Origin: Eubacterium sp.
Lineage (GTDB): Bacteria > Bacillota > Clostridia > Lachnospirales > Lachnospiraceae
Reading direction: 5' to 3'
Length of the DNA stretch: 18,760 bases
Assembly (NCBI GenBank): GCA_024681495.1
Contig: JAILAS010000092.1
Coordinates: forward strand, 1 to 18,760
The notes below the pieces were generated by a model, which saw nothing but the letters and a program-made list of their open reading frames with translations, was not told the DNA's origin and did no database searches. Shown in pieces: positions 8,269 to 14,579 of this stretch (the stretch's first letter is position 1; each line of letters starts with the position of its first letter). The translations under genes were made by a program, and so were the position numbers.

Positions 8269-8880
8269 ATGAGGGATGATTTGATTTTTACAATCGGAAG
8301 GCAGTACGGTTCCGGCGGACGCGAGGTAGGAGAGCTTCTGGCTAAGGAGCTCGGGATTCCTTTTTATGACAAGGAGCTTTTGCTCGAGGCCGCGAAGGAC
8401 TCCGACTACACCGAGGAGATAATGGATTCTTTCGACGAAAAGCCCGTGCGAACCCTTCTTTATTCGGTCGCCATGGGAGGCGTTAACGGATGGGGCGCCC
8501 AGGAGATGCCCATATCCGTGAAGGCATTCCTCGCGCAGCTTCAGACCATTCAGAGGCTTGCTGAGGAGAACAGGTCCTGTGTGTTCGTCGGCCGCTGCGC
8601 GGACTATGCGCTCAGGGAGAAAAAGAACGTGGTGAACGCCTTCATCTCCGCCGATGAGGAAGTCCGTATCTCCAGGATAATGGAGTACGACAACGTGAAA
8701 GAAGACAAGGCCCGCTCCATAATGCATAAGATTGATAAGACCAGGGCAGGCTATTATAATTACTATACGGAACAGGATTGGGGAGCTGCGGGGAATTACC
8801 ACCTCACGGTGAACAGCGCTCTCATCGGCACTCAGGGGTGCGTGGACGTTATCAAAGAGTTCGCCTCCCATGTCGAGTGA
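8269..8880 (+). CDS. Cytidylate kinase-like protein (Cytidylate_kin2 family)
   Basis: The 203 residues begin with FTIGRQYGSGGREVGELLAK (7-26), the P-loop form typical of Cytidylate_kin2 (GRQYGSGGR in place of GxxxxGKS/T). It is followed by LGIPFYDKELL, a conserved substrate-side motif, and CVFVGRCADYAL and AFISADEEVRISRIMEYDNV, as in nucleotide kinases. Family members are common in anaerobic Firmicutes and are distinct from Cmk; whether they phosphorylate CMP or another substrate is largely untested. The ATG at 8269 is 2 bp after the DUF2225 stop, with an AGAGG site inside that gene, so the two are probably translationally coupled. Confidence 0.88.
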   Translation: MRDDLIFTIGRQYGSGGREVGELLAKELGIPFYDKELLLEAAKDSDYTEEIMDSFDEKPVRTLLYSVAMGGVNGWGAQEMPISVKAFLAQLQTIQRLAEENRSCVFVGRCADYALREKKNVVNAFISADEEVRISRIMEYDNVKEDKARSIMHKIDKTRAGYYNYYTEQDWGAAGNYHLTVNSALIGTQGCVDVIKEFASHVE

Positions 8881-8925
8881 AGCATACATTAGTGACTGAT
8901 TGTCCAGAGACGAAGAGGAAAGAGT

Positions 8926-10020
8926 ATGGGAAAGGTATTGACTTCTGAACTCCGGCCCGGAATGAGGGTGGGAGCGGATGTTTACAACGACGACGGGAAG
9001 ATGATTGTCCCCTCGGACACTGTCCTCACCGACAATGTCATCACCAGGCTGGAGTTCCATTCGGTCCTGATGGTGGAGATCGTCGGAGAGGGAATGACGG
9101 ACGACGATCTGTTCTCCGGCGGCAAGGGCGACGATTACGACGCCGTCGCCTATTTCAAGAACTTCCGGGAGACACCCGAGTTCAAGGAGTATAAGAAGAG
9201 TTTCGACGAGGAGACGGAGGGCTTTAAGGAGAAGTGCAACGCCATTGTCTCCGAGAACGCGCCCATCGAGACCGAGGAGATGCTCGACATGGTCGGTGAC
9301 CTCCTGGTGAAGGCGCAGAGGAAGGGCAGCGTCTTCGATATGCTCCACTCCATGAGGGACTACGACGACGAGAGCTTTGCGCACTCGATAAACGTATCCC
9401 TTATCGCCAACGTGTTCTGCCACTGGCTTAAGATGAGCGAGGACGAGATAAACCTGGCCACCATGTGCGGGCTCTTCCATGATATCGGAAAGACCAAGGT
9501 GCCGCGCGAGATTCTCCGCAAGAGCGGCAGGCTCAGCGACGACGAGAGGCGAATCATCCAGCGCCACACCGTGGACGGCTTCAGGGTTCTCGAGAACCTT
9601 GACCTTAACATTCATGTGAAGAACGCCGCGCTCATGCACCACGAGAGATACGACGGAAGCGGATATCCCCTCGGCATCAAGGGCACGCAGATCGATCCCT
9701 ACGCGAGGATTATATCCATATGCGACGTGTACGATGCGATAACCTCGCCGCGCGTTTACAGGGCTGCGCTGTGCCCGTTTACCGCCATAGAGATATTCGA
9801 GGAGGAGGGGCTGCAGAAGTACGACATTCATTACATCATGACATTCCTTGAGAACGTGGTGTACACATACGTGCAGCGTCCCATCAGGCTTTCCGACGGG
9901 CGTGAGGGGCAGATTGTAAAGGTCAATCCCAACGCATATTCCCGTCCGCTGCTGAAGGTGGACGGAGGATTTCTCGATCTTCGCGAGGAGAAGGATTTGC
10001 ACATCAAAGAGGTGCTCTGA
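8926..10020 (+). CDS. HD-GYP domain protein, probable cyclic-di-GMP phosphodiesterase
   Basis: The 364-residue cytoplasmic protein has three parts. The first is an N-terminal beta-rich segment (1-50, LTSELRPGMRVGADVYNDDGK) of the kind often placed before HD-GYP domains. Next is a helical linker, then the HD-GYP domain (about 145-320). The metal site is intact: HDIGK with H185/D186, and HHERYDGSGYP, with H238, H239 and G246-Y247-P248. ARIISICDVYDAITS is also typical. A short C-terminal beta segment (about 320-364, RPIRLSDGREGQIVKVN) follows. Such enzymes hydrolyse c-di-GMP to pGpG or GMP using two or three metals, lowering the second messenger that promotes sessile life. There is no sensor or receiver domain, so input may come through the N-terminal part. 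It is the last gene of the operon, followed by a terminator. Confidence 0.92.
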   Translation: MGKVLTSELRPGMRVGADVYNDDGKMIVPSDTVLTDNVITRLEFHSVLMVEIVGEGMTDDDLFSGGKGDDYDAVAYFKNFRETPEFKEYKKSFDEETEGFKEKCNAIVSENAPIETEEMLDMVGDLLVKAQRKGSVFDMLHSMRDYDDESFAHSINVSLIANVFCHWLKMSEDEINLATMCGLFHDIGKTKVPREILRKSGRLSDDERRIIQRHTVDGFRVLENLDLNIHVKNAALMHHERYDGSGYPLGIKGTQIDPYARIISICDVYDAITSPRVYRAALCPFTAIEIFEEEGLQKYDIHYIMTFLENVVYTYVQRPIRLSDGREGQIVKVNPNAYSRPLLKVDGGFLDLREEKDLHIKEVL

Positions 10021-10032
10021 TATTGTACACAA

Positions 10033-10068
10033 AGTGGCGTTTTGCGTTGTCAAAACGTCGCTTTTTTT
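10033..10068 (+). terminator. Rho-independent terminator of the five-gene operon
   Basis: An 11-bp stem (agtggcgtttt 10033-10043 with aaaacgtcgct 10052-10062, two G-U pairs) with an 8-base loop is followed by a run of T to 10068. It ends the operon after the HD-GYP gene. Confidence 0.85.
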
Positions 10069-10077
10069 AATGCGATT

Positions 10078-10087
10078 TTGTGCACAA
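10078..10087. promoter_or_regulatory. Perfect 10-bp palindrome upstream of the SDR promoter
   Basis: TTGTGCACAA reads the same on both strands and lies 53 bp upstream of the -35 box. A second imperfect inverted repeat, TTTGTgaaACAAA (10118-10130), ends 9 bp before it. Either could be an operator, but no regulator is encoded nearby and the match may be chance. Confidence 0.25.
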
Positions 10088-10139
10088 TTACAAGGGAATC
10101 TTTAAAATATGTAAATCTTTGTGAAACAAATACTTTTCC

Positions 10140-10169
10140 TTGACAAATGAGGCAAATTTTGCGTATCAT
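10140..10169 (+). promoter_or_regulatory. Strong sigma-A-type promoter of the SDR gene
   Basis: A perfect TTGACA (10140-10145) and TATCAT (10164-10169) are spaced by 18 bp. Transcription would begin near 10176, leaving a leader of about 100 nt before the ATG at 10280. Confidence 0.75.
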
Positions 10170-10179
10170 AGTTCATGTC

Positions 10180-10237
10180 GGGAGAAAGAATTTCTCCCCC
10201 CTATTTGTAAGTTACCGCCGGTTTTTTTGTACCCGGC
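10180..10237 (+). promoter_or_regulatory. Structured 5' leader of the SDR gene
   Basis: Two hairpins lie between the start site and the ribosome site. The first is gggagaaa/tttctccc (10180-10198, 3-base loop). The second is gccgg/ccggc (10217-10237, with a T-rich loop). Neither stem is followed by a T run, so these look like transcript-stabilising 5' structures rather than terminators. The ribosome site AGGAGGT (10264-10270) is left unpaired. I recognise no known riboswitch. Confidence 0.4.
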
Positions 10238-10279
10238 AGAAACTAAAATTATTTTCAAATTTCAGGAGGTAATGTAACA

Positions 10280-11086
10280 ATGGCAGCAAACTATTTACCC
10301 ACAGATCTTAGCTCTATGTTTAACCTTTCAGGTAAGACAGCAGTAGTTTTCGGTGGCGCAGGCGGACTTGGTAACGCTCTCGCTCGTGGTCTCGCAGCTT
10401 TCGGCGCAAACGTAGTAATTTCCAGCCGTAAGGAAGAGGCTCTTAAGGAAGGCGTTAAGAAGATTGAGGCTGATGCTAAGGGCGGAAAGGTTACCTATGT
10501 AGCAGCTGACGCCGGCAAGGTTGAGGACATCGAGAAGGTTAAGGATGAGGCTATTAAGGAGTTTGGCAGCGTTGAGATTCTTGTTTGCTCTCAGGGCTTC
10601 AACAAGAAGCATGACATCGTTGAGTTCGATATGGCTGATTGGCAGTCCATGTTCGACACCAACGTAACTTCCGTATTCAACTGCGTACGTATCTTCGGTA
10701 CCTACATGAAGCAGGAGACCAAGTACGGTAAGATCGTTGTCGTAACTTCTGTACGTGATCAGATCGCTACCTTCCCCGGTGGTGGTAACGCTGGTTACTG
10801 CGCAACCAAGGGTGCTCTTACCTCCATCATCAAGCAGGCCGCTACTGAGCTTGCACCTGAAGTAACCGTAAACGGCATTGGACCTACCGTTACCCTTACT
10901 CCCATGATGGAGAGCATCGTTCCCAAGGAAGCACAGGAGATCCACATTCCTAAGGATCATCCCCTTGGACGTATGGCTAAGCCCGAGGATATCATCGGTG
11001 CCGGTGTATATCTTTGCTCTGAGGCTTCCTGCTATCATACAGGCCAGGTTCTGTATCCCGACGGCGGACTTCTTTGCAAGGGTTGA
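10280..11086 (+). CDS. SDR-family NAD(P)-dependent oxidoreductase
   Basis: The 268-residue protein is a classical short-chain dehydrogenase. The nucleotide loop GGAGGLG is at 25-31, with NVVISSRK after strand 2, suiting NADP or NAD. The NAG-type motif is changed to CSQG. The catalytic set is Ser157 (VVVTSVRDQ) with Tyr173-x3-Lys177 (YCATK). The Ser-Tyr gap is 16 residues, about three more than usual, with a Gly-rich insert PGGGNAG. VNGIGPTVTLTPMM and HPLGRMAKPEDIIGAGVYL resemble the gluconate 5-dehydrogenase/KduD and 3-oxoacyl reductase groups; the substrate cannot be read from sequence. A perfect AGGAGGT ribosome site, a strong promoter, its own terminator and CGT/GTA-rich codons suggest very high expression. 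The next genes point to short-chain acyl or hydroxy-acid metabolism. Confidence 0.88.
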   Translation: MAANYLPTDLSSMFNLSGKTAVVFGGAGGLGNALARGLAAFGANVVISSRKEEALKEGVKKIEADAKGGKVTYVAADAGKVEDIEKVKDEAIKEFGSVEILVCSQGFNKKHDIVEFDMADWQSMFDTNVTSVFNCVRIFGTYMKQETKYGKIVVVTSVRDQIATFPGGGNAGYCATKGALTSIIKQAATELAPEVTVNGIGPTVTLTPMMESIVPKEAQEIHIPKDHPLGRMAKPEDIIGAGVYLCSEASCYHTGQVLYPDGGLLCKG

Positions 11087-11122
11087 TTTAGTCTTACAGA
11101 CAATCATCACGACTTTAAAAAT

Positions 11123-11174
11123 GACTGTATCCCTATGCCCGGTTTTAACCGGGCGGGGATAACAGCCGTTTTTT
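11123..11174 (+). terminator. Compound terminator after the SDR gene
   Basis: A perfect inner stem, gcccggtt/aaccgggc (11137-11154, 2-base loop), is extended by an imperfect outer stem (ctgtatccc with ggggataacag). It is followed shortly by six T residues (11169-11174). It separates the SDR gene from the CoA-transferase genes. Confidence 0.8.
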
Positions 11175-11242
11175 CACGTTAAGGAGAAAATTGTTTAGCA
11201 CATTTTAATGCTTAACATGAAAAATATGAACATTGTTACGTT

Positions 11243-11327
11243 AAATCCGAATGTCTGCGACAATATGCGGATTTTACATAGCTTTTTTTCCGAAAACGCA
11301 TAACTGTTTTTGTTGTTGCGACTTTCG
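11243..11327 (+). promoter_or_regulatory. Two hairpins ahead of the CoA-transferase genes
   Basis: The first hairpin pairs aaatccg (11243-11249) with cggattt (11268-11274) and has an inner tgtc/gaca stem. A run of seven T follows about 8 bases later (11283-11289). The second pairs cgaaa-cgca (11291-11300) with tgcg-tttcg (11317-11327). They could be leader structures of the CoA-transferase transcript, with the first acting as a weak attenuator. I could not find a convincing promoter in this gap. Confidence 0.3.
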
Positions 11328-11377
11328 GTTTTGAAAAGAAAATAATTTATAACCAACAGAAAGGAAGAAACTGTCTT

Positions 11378-12064
11378 ATGATGTTCAACAAATTGGCCTC
11401 GGAAGAGGAAATCAAGGCAAAGTTCTTTGACGGAATGACCCTTATGGTCGGCGGTTTCGCTACCACGGGTGTTCCCCGTAAGCTTATTGACCTTGTTGTA
11501 GAGAGTGGAGTTAAAAACATCAAGCTCATCTCAAATGATGCCGGAGATCCCGATCTTTGCCAGGGTCGTCTGTATCATGCAGATATCGTCAGCGAGTGCT
11601 GGCACTCACACGTTGGTCTTAACCCCGAGTTCGGAAAGATGTACGAGGAGGGAACTCACTTCAACCTCCACATCACTCCCCAGGGTACCCTCGTAGAGAA
11701 GATTCGTTGCGGCGGCGCAGGCTGCGGTGGTGTTCTTCTTCGCGCAGGTATGAACACCAACAACGATTTCGAGAACGATACCACTCAGCGCGAGAAGGTA
11801 ACCGTTGACGGTAAGGAGTGCTTTATCGAGAAGCCGCTTCACGCTGACGTTGCTCTCGTACGTGCTCGTCGTGCTGACTACATGGGTAACCTTACCTACA
11901 GAGGAACCATGGAGAACTATAACTCAGTAATGGCCATGGCTGCAGATTGCACCATCGTTGAGGCAGATCACATCTGCGATATCGAGGAGCTTTCTCCCGA
12001 TATCATCAAGACTCCCGGTGTATTCGTAAACATGGTACTCGATACCCAGAAGCAGTACATCTAA
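11378..12064 (+). CDS. CoA-transferase subunit A (AtoD-like)
   Basis: The 228-residue protein is the alpha subunit of a class I CoA-transferase and aligns well by eye with AtoD of acetate/acetoacetate CoA-transferase. Landmarks are LMVGGFATTGVP (22-33), the SNDAG turn, HVGLNPE, PQGTLVEKIRCGGAGCGG, VALVRARRADYMGNLTYRG and the AADCTIVEA end. The enzyme moves CoA between a short-chain acyl-CoA and a free acid in the cytoplasm; the beta subunit supplies the catalytic glutamate. The N-terminus could start at either of two adjacent ATG codons (11378 or 11381); AAGGAAG (11361-11367) favours 11378. The partner gene follows after 81 bp. The exact acid used (acetate, acetoacetate, butyrate or a branched acid) is not evident. 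Confidence 0.9.
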   Translation: MMFNKLASEEEIKAKFFDGMTLMVGGFATTGVPRKLIDLVVESGVKNIKLISNDAGDPDLCQGRLYHADIVSECWHSHVGLNPEFGKMYEEGTHFNLHITPQGTLVEKIRCGGAGCGGVLLRAGMNTNNDFENDTTQREKVTVDGKECFIEKPLHADVALVRARRADYMGNLTYRGTMENYNSVMAMAADCTIVEADHICDIEELSPDIIKTPGVFVNMVLDTQKQYI

Positions 12065-12070
12065 TCCATG

Positions 12071-12083
12071 CCGCGTAATGCGG
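12071..12083 (+). other. Small hairpin between the CoA-transferase genes
   Basis: CCGC gtaat GCGG forms a short stem with no T run. It lies in an 81-bp gap that otherwise holds the strong ribosome site AAGGAGG (about 12128-12134) of the next gene. It may balance subunit synthesis or stabilise the mRNA; this is only a possibility. Confidence 0.25.
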
Positions 12084-12145
12084 ATCGATTCTTGAGTTAT
12101 TTATACAGGCATTTAACAAATATTCTTAAGGAGGATATATAAGTC

Positions 12146-12844
12146 ATGGCAGAAATTAAGCAGGGCACGGGAAAAACCCGTGAAGATAAAGAGGCTATGG
12201 CCAGAAGAATCGGAGCATTCTTCGAGCCGGGTGACGTTATCAACCTTGGTATCGGTGCACCCCTTCTGGTTTCCAACTATGTAGCAGACGGCGTTCTCAT
12301 CCACACCGAGAACGGCTGTGTAGGAATGGGTACTCAGATTTCCCGTTCCAATCCCGACATTCCCGCAAGAACTCAGCTCGAGTCCTTCTCCAATGCCGGT
12401 GGTACACCCTTCCTTCCCGTACCGGGAGCAATGGTGTTCTCACACGTAACCAGCTACTCCCTCATCAGAGGTGGTCATCTTGCAGGTACCGTACTCGGAG
12501 CTTTCGAGGTTTCCGAGACCGCTGACCTCGCTAACTGGTACATCAAGGGCAACTTCGCCGGAATGGGTGGAGCAATGGACCTTTGCCAGGCAAAGCGCGT
12601 TATCGTTCAGACCACACACTGCACCAAGAACGGAGATCCCAAGCTTCTTCATAAGTGCACGCTTCCCCTTACTTGCAACGGCCTTATCACCGATGTAGTA
12701 ACCGAGCGTTGCTGGTTCCAGTTCATCGACAGAAAGATGGTACTTAAGGAGATCCGTGAGGGATACGACCTTCAGAACATCAAGGATAACACCGAGGCAG
12801 AGTTCACCGTAGCAGATGACCTCAAGACCGACGTAGTATTCTAA
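12146..12844 (+). CDS. CoA-transferase subunit B (AtoA-like), catalytic subunit
   Basis: The 232-residue protein matches AtoA by eye throughout: INLGIGAPLLVSNYV, the catalytic-glutamate motif TENGCVGMG (Glu55), LPVPGAMVF, YSLIRGGHL, TVLGAFEVSETADLANWYIKG, the GMGGAMDL loop, and LPLTCNGLITDVVTE with FQFIDRKM. Glu55 would form the glutamyl-CoA thioester in the ping-pong reaction. Compared with E. coli AtoA there is a short extra segment after the catalytic loop (about 62-80, with SRSNPDIPARTQ); changes here may set acid specificity. It forms a heteromer with the product of the preceding gene, and its own AAGGAGG site supports strong translation. No clear terminator follows directly, but a hairpin-rich gap does. 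Confidence 0.9.
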   Translation: MAEIKQGTGKTREDKEAMARRIGAFFEPGDVINLGIGAPLLVSNYVADGVLIHTENGCVGMGTQISRSNPDIPARTQLESFSNAGGTPFLPVPGAMVFSHVTSYSLIRGGHLAGTVLGAFEVSETADLANWYIKGNFAGMGGAMDLCQAKRVIVQTTHCTKNGDPKLLHKCTLPLTCNGLITDVVTERCWFQFIDRKMVLKEIREGYDLQNIKDNTEAEFTVADDLKTDVVF

Positions 12845-12901
12845 GTTTGTTAGATTAATTAACCGGACCCGGGACGGGCGGGGGCTCGTTCCAATATAGA
12901 C

Positions 12902-12994
12902 GGCGCCGAAACTTCGGCTTCGGCCGCCATTGAAATCCGCTTCGAAAACGCCGGTGGGGGCCGGCCTCACCGAGACGCTTTTCGCAGCGGATTT
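12902..12994 (+). other. Two GC-rich hairpins between the CoA-transferase and Nfu genes
   Basis: Hairpin 1 pairs ggcgccgaa (12902-12910) with ttcggccgcc (12919-12928), with a single bulge. Hairpin 2 is long: aaatccgct-cgaaaa (from 12933) pairs with ttttcg-agcggattt (to about 12994). It encloses a second GC-rich stem, cggtg/caccg. Only four T residues follow, so termination may be partial; alternatively the stem protects the upstream mRNA. The base composition is much more GC-rich than the flanking AT-rich gap. Confidence 0.5.
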
Positions 12995-13011
12995 TATGGG
13001 TCGGTGATAAT

Positions 13012-13033
13012 TAAAAAATTAACGTTATTTTTT
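13012..13033. other. AT-rich near-palindrome before the Nfu gene
   Basis: A run of A, the perfect 8-bp palindrome TAACGTTA and a run of T form an almost symmetrical 22-bp element. It lies about 40 bp before the Nfu ATG. It could be an operator or the end of a transcription unit. A similar ACGTTAA string occurs at about 11175 and 11238 near the CoA-transferase genes. Confidence 0.25.
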
Positions 13034-13071
13034 TGTCAATTCAAACAATTCACGGACAATGGTGATAAACT

Positions 13072-13389
13072 ATGCAGGAAACATATTCGCAGGAAGAGCA
13101 AAACTTAAGAGATCAGGTGGAGCAGGTTATCAGCGAACACATTAATCCCACTCTTCAGGAGCATAACGGCTTTATTGAGCTCGTGGATGTCTTCCCAGAG
13201 GACAGGGCCTGTTCGGTGCGTTTCAGAGGCGCATGTTCAGGATGCTACGCCATAAACGATACCCTTAAGGACGTTGTTATTCCCGAGATCCGCAAGCACG
13301 TTCGCGCTATTCGCCACGTAGAAATTGACAATGATATAGACGAAGACGTTTGGGCAATGGCTAAGAACTTGTTTACCAACAAGTCTTAA
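13072..13389 (+). CDS. NifU C-terminal-domain (Nfu-type) iron-sulfur scaffold protein
   Basis: This is a 105-residue, single-domain protein. The core pattern (VEQVISEHINPTLQEHNGFIELVDV, then RFRGACSGCYAINDTLKDVV) is the NifU C-terminal/NfuA domain. The cluster-binding cysteines C55 and C58 are in GACSGC. Such proteins carry an Fe4S4 cluster between subunits and pass it to target enzymes. The usual Asp-Gly-Gly of the family is replaced by HNGF. Its place directly before an acyl-CoA dehydrogenase is odd, because acyl-CoA dehydrogenase and Etf carry only flavins. GGTGAT (13061-13066) is a fair ribosome site for this start. The next gene begins 44 bp later. Confidence 0.85.
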   Translation: MQETYSQEEQNLRDQVEQVISEHINPTLQEHNGFIELVDVFPEDRACSVRFRGACSGCYAINDTLKDVVIPEIRKHVRAIRHVEIDNDIDEDVWAMAKNLFTNKS

Positions 13390-13433
13390 TCTATATAAAC
13401 ATTTCAACATACTTTAGATCAGGAGGAATGCAA

Positions 13434-14564
13434 ATGTTTGATAAGAAACATGAAATGATCAGGAAACTGGCAAAAGAGTTTGCCGAGACTGAAATCGAAC
13501 CGGTTGCTATCGACGCTGATGCTACGGGCGAGTATCCCAAAGAGCTTTGGGAGAAGGTAGCACGCTACGGCTTTACCGGTATTACTATCCCGAAGGAGTA
13601 CGGCGGAATGGGCGGAGACTATAAGTCTCTCGTTATCGCCATGGAGGAGTTTGCCTCCAAGGACGTATCCGCAGGTTCCTTCCTCATGAGCAACTCACTT
13701 TCCGGTGCTCCCTATCTGTACTTCGGTACCGAGGAGCAGAAGCAGAAGTACCTTCGTCCCCTCGCTGAGGGTAAGACCATTGCTTCCTTCGGTCTTACCG
13801 AGCCCGGCGCAGGCTGCGATTCAGGTTCTGTTTCCACCACTGCCGTAGAGGATGGCGACTACTACATTCTTAACGGCCGTAAGACTTTCATCACCATGGC
13901 TCCCCTTTGCGATTACGCTGTAATCTTCGCAAAGACCGACATGAAGGCAGGTACCCGTGGTATCACCGCATTCATCGTTGAGAGCAAGTGGGATGGCTTC
14001 TCCACCGGTAAGCCCGAGGAGAAGATGGGTATCCACGCATCCGTTACTTCCGACATCATTCTCGAGAACGTTCGCGTTCCCAAGGAAAACATTCTCGGAA
14101 AGATCGGCAAGGGATTCAACCTGGCCATGAGCATCCTCGATGCAGGCCGTGTTACCGTTGCCGCACAGTCTCTTGGTGCTGCTAAGGGCGCTCTTGACTG
14201 CGCCGTTGCATACTCCAAGGAGCGTGTACAGTTCGGCAGACAGATCGCCAAGTTCCAGAACACCCAGTTCACGCTGGCTGATATGGCGACCAAGGTTGAG
14301 GCTGCCCGTCAGCTCGTTTACTCTGCAGCTGATAAGCTCGATCGTCACCAGACTGTTACTACCGAGGCTGCTATGGCTAAGTATTACGCTTCCGAGACCG
14401 CAGTTGAGGTTGCCAATAAGGCACTTCAGATCCACGGCGGTTACGGTTACATGAAGGAATATGCCATTGAGAGAATCTACAGAGACGCTCGTATTCTTCC
14501 TATCTACGAGGGTACTTCTGAGATCCAGAAGCTCGTTATCGCACGTAACGTAATGGCTGACTAA
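13434..14564 (+). CDS. Acyl-CoA dehydrogenase, short-chain (butyryl-CoA dehydrogenase-like)
   Basis: The 376-residue FAD enzyme reduces or oxidises the alpha-beta bond of short-chain acyl-CoAs. It has the N-terminal helical domain, the middle beta domain with FGLTEPGAGCDSGSVSTTA (flavin/substrate contacts), and the C-terminal helical domain. The last contains ERVQFGRQIAKFQ, QIHGGYGYMKEYAIERIYRDA and the catalytic base Glu359 in IYEGTSEIQ, the position used by short- and medium-chain members. The start at 13434 is preferred because AGGAGG (13421-13426) is 7 nt upstream, whereas it touches the ATG at 13428. It is followed after 15 bp by etfB and etfA, the order of Bcd-EtfBA clusters. There it would serve as the terminal enoyl-CoA reductase, for crotonyl-CoA or acryloyl-CoA for example. 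Confidence 0.93.
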   Translation: MFDKKHEMIRKLAKEFAETEIEPVAIDADATGEYPKELWEKVARYGFTGITIPKEYGGMGGDYKSLVIAMEEFASKDVSAGSFLMSNSLSGAPYLYFGTEEQKQKYLRPLAEGKTIASFGLTEPGAGCDSGSVSTTAVEDGDYYILNGRKTFITMAPLCDYAVIFAKTDMKAGTRGITAFIVESKWDGFSTGKPEEKMGIHASVTSDIILENVRVPKENILGKIGKGFNLAMSILDAGRVTVAAQSLGAAKGALDCAVAYSKERVQFGRQIAKFQNTQFTLADMATKVEAARQLVYSAADKLDRHQTVTTEAAMAKYYASETAVEVANKALQIHGGYGYMKEYAIERIYRDARILPIYEGTSEIQKLVIARNVMAD

Positions 14565-14579
14565 CGGAAGGAGGAACAG

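Noticed and set aside
8203..10053. 616-codon open frame on the minus strand
   Set aside because: It lies entirely opposite the kinase-like and HD-GYP genes, which are well supported by motifs. Its product has no recognisable domain, and the openness follows from the GC-biased codons on the other strand.
10078..10130. Rex redox-repressor operator upstream of the SDR gene
   Set aside because: TTGTG and CACAA halves are present but without the usual 8-base spacing, and TTTGTgaaACAAA is too short. I kept them only as unassigned palindromes.
13428..13433. ATG at 13428 as start of the acyl-CoA dehydrogenase
   Set aside because: It is one base from the AGGAGG site; the ATG at 13434 has the proper 7-base spacing.
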